Assembly: GCA_009783525.1 (NCBI GenBank)
Contig: WRDG01000059.1
Span: 1 to 10,148 of the forward strand
Origin: Defluviitaleaceae bacterium
GTDB taxonomy: Bacteria > Bacillota > Clostridia > Lachnospirales > WQUN01
Direction of reading: 5' to 3'
DNA length: 10,148 nt
The notes below the pieces were generated by a model, which worked only from the letters and a program-made list of their open reading frames with translations, was not told the DNA's origin and did no database searches. The position numbers and the translations under genes were made by a program. Below are positions 6,393 to 10,148 of this stretch, piece by piece; positions within the stretch are counted from its first letter, which is position 1; each line of letters opens with the position of its first letter.

Positions 6393-6974
6393 TTACATCG
6401 AAAATACTATACCTGTTACGGCGGCCGCTGCTATCAAATGCAGCGGCTGTATTTTTTTTAATGATATTGAAAGAACGAGGCAGACAGCAAACAGAGCGAA
6501 TGTTTTTATGTCTACGTATTCAAAGTAACGCGTAAACTCGCCGGCGTTTATAAATGTGACCGAGGCTATGGCGATTGCCGCAGACGCCACCAACGCGGCG
6601 GCGGCGGGACGCAGGCCGTAAAACGCGCTGCGGACATGCTTGTTGTCTTTAAATGCGCTGAGTGCGCGCACCAAAAAAAGCATGATTATAAAAGACGGCA
6701 GCACAAGCGCAACTGTGGCGGTCACGCCACCTATGACGCCGCCCGCGGAGCCGTGTTCCGCGCTGCCGGCCATAAAACCCGCGTAAGTAGCCATGTTTAT
6801 ACCAATGGGGCCGGGAGTCGATTCAGAAATGCCGATCATGTTCGTCAGTTCTTCGCGCGTAAACCAGTCGTATTTATTTGCGAGCTCCGTTAAAAACGGA
6901 ACGGTTGCCAAGCCGCCGCCTATTGCGAATAAACCGATCTTAAAAAATTCAAAAAGTAAAATTAAATAAACCAT
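6393..6974 (-). CDS. Chromate-type (CHR) transporter, single-domain half B
   Basis: This 193-residue membrane protein is one half of a split CHR-family (Pfam Chromate_transp) transporter. The family signature is visible at the N-terminus: FFKIGLFAIGGGLATVPFL (about residues 10-28), followed by the FTREELTNMIGISESTPGPIGINMATYAG region. Several hydrophobic helices follow. Short single-domain CHR proteins are normally encoded as adjacent pairs with opposite membrane topology and act together, which fits the gene immediately upstream. Characterised pairs export chromate, but many relatives are untested, so the real ion is uncertain. The ATG is one base after the stop of the upstream half, and a purine-rich AAAAGGGAAG (complement of 6981-6990) serves as ribosome binding site, so the two are coupled. 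The last part of the gene also carries the opposite-strand terminator of spoVS. Confidence 0.9.
   Translation of the reverse strand: MVYLILLFEFFKIGLFAIGGGLATVPFLTELANKYDWFTREELTNMIGISESTPGPIGINMATYAGFMAGSAEHGSAGGVIGGVTATVALVLPSFIIMLFLVRALSAFKDNKHVRSAFYGLRPAAAALVASAAIAIASVTFINAGEFTRYFEYVDIKTFALFAVCLVLSISLKKIQPLHLIAAAAVTGIVFSM
6421..6459 (+). terminator. Rho-independent terminator of spoVS, inside the opposing CDS
   Basis: A perfect eight-bp GC-rich stem (GCCGCTGC at 6424-6431 with GCAGCGGC at 6440-6447) encloses an eight-base loop, with weaker pairs extending outward. A run of eight T residues follows at 6452-6459. It acts on the plus strand only; no matching T-run exists on the minus strand. 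It lies within the 3' coding region of the convergent CHR transporter gene. Confidence 0.88.
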
Positions 6975-6975
6975 T

Positions 6976-7515
6976 TTAAACTTCCCTTTTAATCTTTTTT
7001 AATGCAATCCCGCATGCCGCGCCCGTAAGCAGCGGCCATACCGGCGAAACAGAAAAGAATATAAAAACCGCGAGCACCGTAACAAAAATAGCGGCGGCAA
7101 AAAAATCTTTCACCCCGCTTTGGAGCATGCGTATAACGGCGTGCACAACTATAGCAATAACCGCGGCGCGTATCCCGTTAAACGCGCTGCGGACAATTTC
7201 GTATTCCATAAAGCGGTTGATAAAAATTGCAATTGCCAAAATAAAAATTAACGACGGAAAAATTATCCCGAGCGCGGCCGCGACCATGCCCGGGATTTTT
7301 TTATGTCTGTGGCCTATAAGCATTGCCGTGTTAACCGCGATAATGCCCGGCAGGCATTGAGCGATCGCATAAAAATCTGTGATCTCTTCTTCTGTGACCC
7401 AGCGGAGTTTGTCGGCGACGGTTTTTTGAAGAAGCGGAAGCATTGTATAGCCGCCGCCGATCGTCAGCGTGCCTATCATCGCAAAATTTATGAAGATCGA
7501 AAAAAAGTCTTTCAT
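6976..7515 (-). CDS. Chromate-type (CHR) transporter, single-domain half A
   Basis: This is a 179-residue membrane protein from ATG 7515 and the first gene of the minus-strand CHR pair. It shows the same fold landmarks as its partner: FINFAMIGTLTIGGGYTMLPLL near the N-terminus, then VTEEEITDFYAIAQCLPGIIAVNTAMLIG, then hydrophobic helices and a basic tail (LKKIKREV). The open frame extends upstream to a TTG at 7587, but those extra 24 residues are poorly hydrophobic and overlap the predicted promoter. MKDFFSIFINFAMIG is the typical family start. No strong ribosome binding site precedes ATG 7515, the closest being AAGG about 15 bases upstream. With the downstream half it should form a heteromeric ion exporter in the cytoplasmic membrane; chromate itself is unproven. 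Confidence 0.88.
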   Translation of the reverse strand: MKDFFSIFINFAMIGTLTIGGGYTMLPLLQKTVADKLRWVTEEEITDFYAIAQCLPGIIAVNTAMLIGHRHKKIPGMVAAALGIIFPSLIFILAIAIFINRFMEYEIVRSAFNGIRAAVIAIVVHAVIRMLQSGVKDFFAAAIFVTVLAVFIFFSVSPVWPLLTGAACGIALKKIKREV

Positions 7516-7549
7516 TCGGATTATCAAAACCTTCGCCGAAATTTTTTTG

Positions 7550-7578
7550 AGGATATTACAACGATATATTAGTGTCAA
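7550..7578 (-). promoter_or_regulatory. Predicted minus-strand promoter of the CHR pair
   Basis: On the minus strand, TTGACA (complement of 7573-7578) is followed by a 17-bp spacer and TATCCT (complement of 7550-7555), four of six -10 consensus bases. A closer TAATAT gives only a 14-bp spacer. The -35 box overlaps the left arm of the 16-bp palindrome. Confidence 0.45.
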
Positions 7579-7591
7579 TTTGTACAAATTG
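7576..7591. promoter_or_regulatory. Perfect 16-bp palindrome between divergent genes, candidate operator
   Basis: CAATTTGTACAAATTG is identical to its reverse complement. It is flanked by direct copies of CGATATATT at 7562-7570 and 7592-7600. The left arm overlaps the -35 box of the CHR pair. The right side lies just before a TATATT (7595-7600) that could be the -10 box of the aminopeptidase operon, with GTGTCA at 7572-7577 as a weak -35. This is the expected geometry for a dimeric regulator controlling both directions. No regulator gene is adjacent. Confidence 0.5.
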
Positions 7592-7658
7592 CGATATATT
7601 TGTAAAAAAGGAAACGTTGATAATTTATCGACATTTTCTAAACCGAAAGGAATATGAC

Positions 7659-8885
7659 ATGGATCAAAAGCTATTCAAGTACGCGGATTTATTGGTCCGC
7701 GCCGGTGGCAACGTACAACCGGGTCAGCCGGTGGTCATTTCGTCAGATGTCGCGGACGCGGGATTTGCGCGGCTCGTTTCGGAATGCGCGTACAACGCGG
7801 GCGCGTCCGAAGTGGTGATCGACTGGACGGACGAATTGTCTGCCCGCATGAAATATCTGCGCGCGAGCGACGAAGTTTTCGATATGTTTCCGCCGTGGCG
7901 TACCGATCGTTTTAAATATTACGACGACAGGAACGCAGTCTACCTGCACATACTGTCGTCCGACCCGGATTTATTGCAGGGTGTGGAACCCGGCCGTATC
8001 AAGCGCGCAACGAAGGTCATGCGCGAGGGCACTAAGGCGCACCGCGCAGTCACCATGACGAACGAACGGCGTTGGTCGTTAGCGGCGGTGCCGTCGCCAA
8101 AATGGGCCGCAAAAGTTTTCCCGGAGCTTGCGGAAAAAGAAGCCGTCGAAAAATTGTGGGGTCTTATTTTTAAGGGAGCGCGGGCGGACGGTGAAAATCC
8201 GGTAAAAGATTGGGAAGCGCACAGAAATAATTTTTTAAAGCGCGTAGATTATTTAAACGAAACGCAGTTTTCGGCTTTAAAGTTTAAGAACAGTCTCGGA
8301 ACGGATTTATATTTGCCGCTTATCGAAAAACATATATGGGTTGGCGGCGGCGCAGTCGGGCGCGACGGAGTGCCGTTTTTTCCGAATATGCCAACCGAAG
8401 AAATATTTACCATGCCGGCCAGGATCGGCGCCGAAGGCCGCGTCGTTGCTTCTTTGCCTTTGTCGTATCAAGGCAGTCTTATCGAAGGTTTTTGGTTCGA
8501 ATTTAAAAACGGGCGCGTGACGGATTTCGGCGCAGAAAAAAACGCCGATTCTTTAAAACTGATAGTTGATATGGACGAGGGTTCGCGCTTTTTGGGTGAA
8601 GTAGCCCTTATTTCAAACAATTCGCCCATTGCGCAAATGAAAACCCTTTTTTACGAAACGCTGTTCGACGAAAACGCTTCGTGCCATTTGGCTTTGGGCA
8701 AGGCGTACCCGTATAACTTGGCGGGCGGCTGCGATATGACGGAGCGGGAGCTCGCGGAAGCGGGAGCAAATGATTCGCTGTTACACGTAGATTTTATGTT
8801 CGGCACGGAAGATATGAGCATTATTGGAATTGAACCGAGCGGAACTGAAAAAGCCGTGATGGAAAAAGGGGAATTTTGCATATGA
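7659..8885 (+). CDS. M29 family aminopeptidase (AmpS/PepS-like)
   Basis: This 408-residue cytoplasmic metallo-aminopeptidase of family M29 releases N-terminal amino acids from peptides. The N-terminal domain starts MDQKLFKYADLLVRAGGNVQ. The catalytic region holds the expected conserved segments: NMPTEEIFTMP (Glu247/Glu248), EGFWFEFKNGRV, FLGEVALI (Glu314), SCHLALGKAYPY (His343, with Tyr350 and Tyr352) and LLHVDFMFG (His376, Asp378). These Glu, His and Asp residues are the likely ligands of the two metal ions. The length matches the family norm of about 410. The frame is open to 7572, but ATG 7659, with GAAAGG (7645-7650) eight bases upstream, gives the standard N-terminus. A TTG at 7617 with AAGGA nearby is a weaker alternative. 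The stop overlaps the ATG of the GH2 gene (ATGA), so the two are translationally coupled. No signal peptide is seen. Confidence 0.93.
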   Translation: MDQKLFKYADLLVRAGGNVQPGQPVVISSDVADAGFARLVSECAYNAGASEVVIDWTDELSARMKYLRASDEVFDMFPPWRTDRFKYYDDRNAVYLHILSSDPDLLQGVEPGRIKRATKVMREGTKAHRAVTMTNERRWSLAAVPSPKWAAKVFPELAEKEAVEKLWGLIFKGARADGENPVKDWEAHRNNFLKRVDYLNETQFSALKFKNSLGTDLYLPLIEKHIWVGGGAVGRDGVPFFPNMPTEEIFTMPARIGAEGRVVASLPLSYQGSLIEGFWFEFKNGRVTDFGAEKNADSLKLIVDMDEGSRFLGEVALISNNSPIAQMKTLFYETLFDENASCHLALGKAYPYNLAGGCDMTERELAEAGANDSLLHVDFMFGTEDMSIIGIEPSGTEKAVMEKGEFCI

Positions 8886-10148
8886 ACAACGACGCGGCCC
8901 GCGGCATACCAAGGCCGGAACATCCTAAGCCGCAGTTTTACCGCGAGGATTGGATAAACCTAAACGGGCAATGGTCGTTCGATTTTGATTTTTCTGTCAG
9001 CGGCATGGCCAAAGAGTGGTTTAAAAAAGAAAAGTTCGACATGAAAATAACCGTGCCGTTTTGCCCGGAGAGTTCGTTGTCCGGCATCGGCTTTACCGAT
9101 TTTATTCCGGCGGTTTGGTATTATCGAAAATTTACCGTAAATAAAAGCCAAATAAGAAAAATAACGCTTCTGCATTTTGGAGCGGTCGATTATTTTACGC
9201 GCGTTTGGGTCAACGGAACGGAGGCGGGTACACATAAAGGGGGATATTCGTCGTTTTGCTTCGACATAACAAAGCTTGTGCGCGCCGGAACGAATACACT
9301 GCATGTATATGCGAAGGACGACGTAAGGAGCGGCAGCCAGCCTGCGGGCAAGCAGGCGCAGCAATACATGTCGCACGACTGTTCTTATACCCGTACGACG
9401 GGCATTTGGCAAACCGTATGGCTCGAATTCGTGCCGCAGGTTTACATAAAATCTGTAAAAATGACGCCCGACGCAGCCAATAACAGTATATTTATCGAAG
9501 CGAAATTATCGGGCGACTCGGACGGGGCGGATCTTTCGGCCGTCGCGTATAACGGCGACGCCGTATTCGGCAGGGGCGCGGTAAAAGCGGCGGGGAACAT
9601 GGCGTATATGTGTCTTAAGCTCGACGCGATTATTTGGTGGGATATAAAAAACCCGTATCTGTACGACATAAAGTTTACACTCCAAAAAGGCGAGCACCAT
9701 GACGAGGTGGCAAGCTATTTCGGGCTTAGGCTTATCGAATGGAAAAACAATGCGATGTATTTAAACCGGAAGCCGCTGTTTCAGCGGCTTGTTTTGGATC
9801 AGGGTTTTTATCCGGACGGAATCTATACAGCCCCTTCGGATGCGGCGCTTGAGCGGGACATAAAGCTTGCGATGGATATCGGGTTTAACGGGGCGAGGCT
9901 GCACCAAAAAATTTTTGAGGAGCGTTTTTTATATCACGCAGACCGTTTGGGTTATCTTGTATGGGGCGAACACGCAAGCTGGTGCCTTGATATAAACAGG
10001 CCCGATGCGCTAAAGAATTTTTTACCCGAATGGCTCGAAACGCTGGAGCGTGATTTCAACCATCCGTCGATTGTGGGTTGCTGCCCGTTCAACGAATCGT
10101 ACGACGGTTCGCGCAAAACAGAGACAATCGGCATACACGAAAAAGCAT
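8882..10148 (+). CDS. GH2 family glycoside hydrolase, truncated by the window edge
   Basis: ATG 8882 overlaps the aminopeptidase stop, and the frame stays open for 422 codons to the right edge, so the 3' end is missing. The domain order is that of GH2: an N-terminal jelly-roll sugar-binding domain (about residues 15-185, with VWYYRKFTV, VWVNGTEAGTHKGGYSSF and RTTGIWQTVWLE), an immunoglobulin-like domain (about 186-283), then the TIM barrel with FQRLVLDQGFYPDGIYTAPS, GFNGARLHQKIFEERFLYHA and LGYLVWGEHASW. The acid/base is probably Glu405 in HPSIVGCCPFNES; the nucleophile lies beyond the window. Family members cleave beta-galactosides, beta-glucuronides or beta-mannosides; this subgroup is largely uncharacterised and the substrate cannot be assigned. 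No signal peptide is present. Relatives usually have Trp where Cys400 sits, just before the PFNE motif. Confidence 0.93.
   Translation, partial: MNNDAARGIPRPEHPKPQFYREDWINLNGQWSFDFDFSVSGMAKEWFKKEKFDMKITVPFCPESSLSGIGFTDFIPAVWYYRKFTVNKSQIRKITLLHFGAVDYFTRVWVNGTEAGTHKGGYSSFCFDITKLVRAGTNTLHVYAKDDVRSGSQPAGKQAQQYMSHDCSYTRTTGIWQTVWLEFVPQVYIKSVKMTPDAANNSIFIEAKLSGDSDGADLSAVAYNGDAVFGRGAVKAAGNMAYMCLKLDAIIWWDIKNPYLYDIKFTLQKGEHHDEVASYFGLRLIEWKNNAMYLNRKPLFQRLVLDQGFYPDGIYTAPSDAALERDIKLAMDIGFNGARLHQKIFEERFLYHADRLGYLVWGEHASWCLDINRPDALKNFLPEWLETLERDFNHPSIVGCCPFNESYDGSRKTETIGIHEKA

Noticed and set aside
7516..7587. 24-residue N-terminal extension of CHR half A from TTG 7587
   Set aside because: It would begin within the palindrome and promoter, has no ribosome binding site, and is not membrane-like. 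ATG 7515 gives the usual family start.
8960..9412. Minus-strand open frame of 150 codons opposite the GH2 gene
   Set aside because: It is antisense to a continuous GH2 reading frame with clear domain motifs and has no recognisable content of its own.
1..10148. CRISPR arrays, tRNA or rRNA genes, insertion sequences, riboswitches
   Set aside because: Read through on both strands; no regularly spaced repeats, cloverleaf-like segments, transposase motifs or recognisable riboswitch cores were seen. A covariance-model scan was not possible here.

Overview
The window looks like chromosome from an anaerobic, probably spore-forming Firmicute (Clostridia-like, perhaps from a gut community). The evidence is a complete spoVS sporulation gene, a DUF990-type ABC-2 exporter, strong AGGAGG ribosome binding sites, and two glycoside hydrolases of kinds common in gut Clostridia. 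No rRNA, tRNA, CRISPR array, insertion sequence or phage gene was recognised.

Layout. Positions 1-949 form a visibly AT-richer block. It holds an unrecognised ORF entering from the left edge, then a MntA/HepT-type toxin-antitoxin pair. The nucleotidyltransferase antitoxin is intact. The HEPN toxin reading frame is broken by a single missing A in a homopolymer, although its RX4HXY motif survives downstream. Positions 1091-3232 encode a divergent GH106-like glycoside hydrolase without a signal peptide, closed by a rho-independent terminator. Positions 3277-6051 form an ABC-2 exporter operon: ATPase, a 23-codon coupled mini-ORF, and two DUF990-type permeases, with its own promoter. spoVS (6129-6389) has an extended -10 promoter that begins on the last permease stop codon. 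Its terminator lies inside the 3' end of a convergent gene.

On the minus strand, two single-domain chromate-type (CHR) transporter halves run 7515 to 6393. They diverge from a plus-strand operon of an M29 aminopeptidase and a GH2 glycosidase that runs off the right edge. A perfect 16-bp palindrome sits between the divergent genes and overlaps predicted promoter elements of both.

How the genes fit together. The two glycosidases lack visible export signals and probably act in the cytoplasm on imported oligosaccharides or glycosides, but no sugar importer is in the window. The exporter, the sporulation gene and the CHR pair look like independent housekeeping or stress units. I do not see strong evidence for a wholly new multi-gene system. 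The most promising leads are the frameshifted HEPN toxin, the palindromic divergent operator, the coupled mini-ORF in the ABC operon, the possible ATT start of the second permease, and the untested substrate of the GH106-like enzyme.
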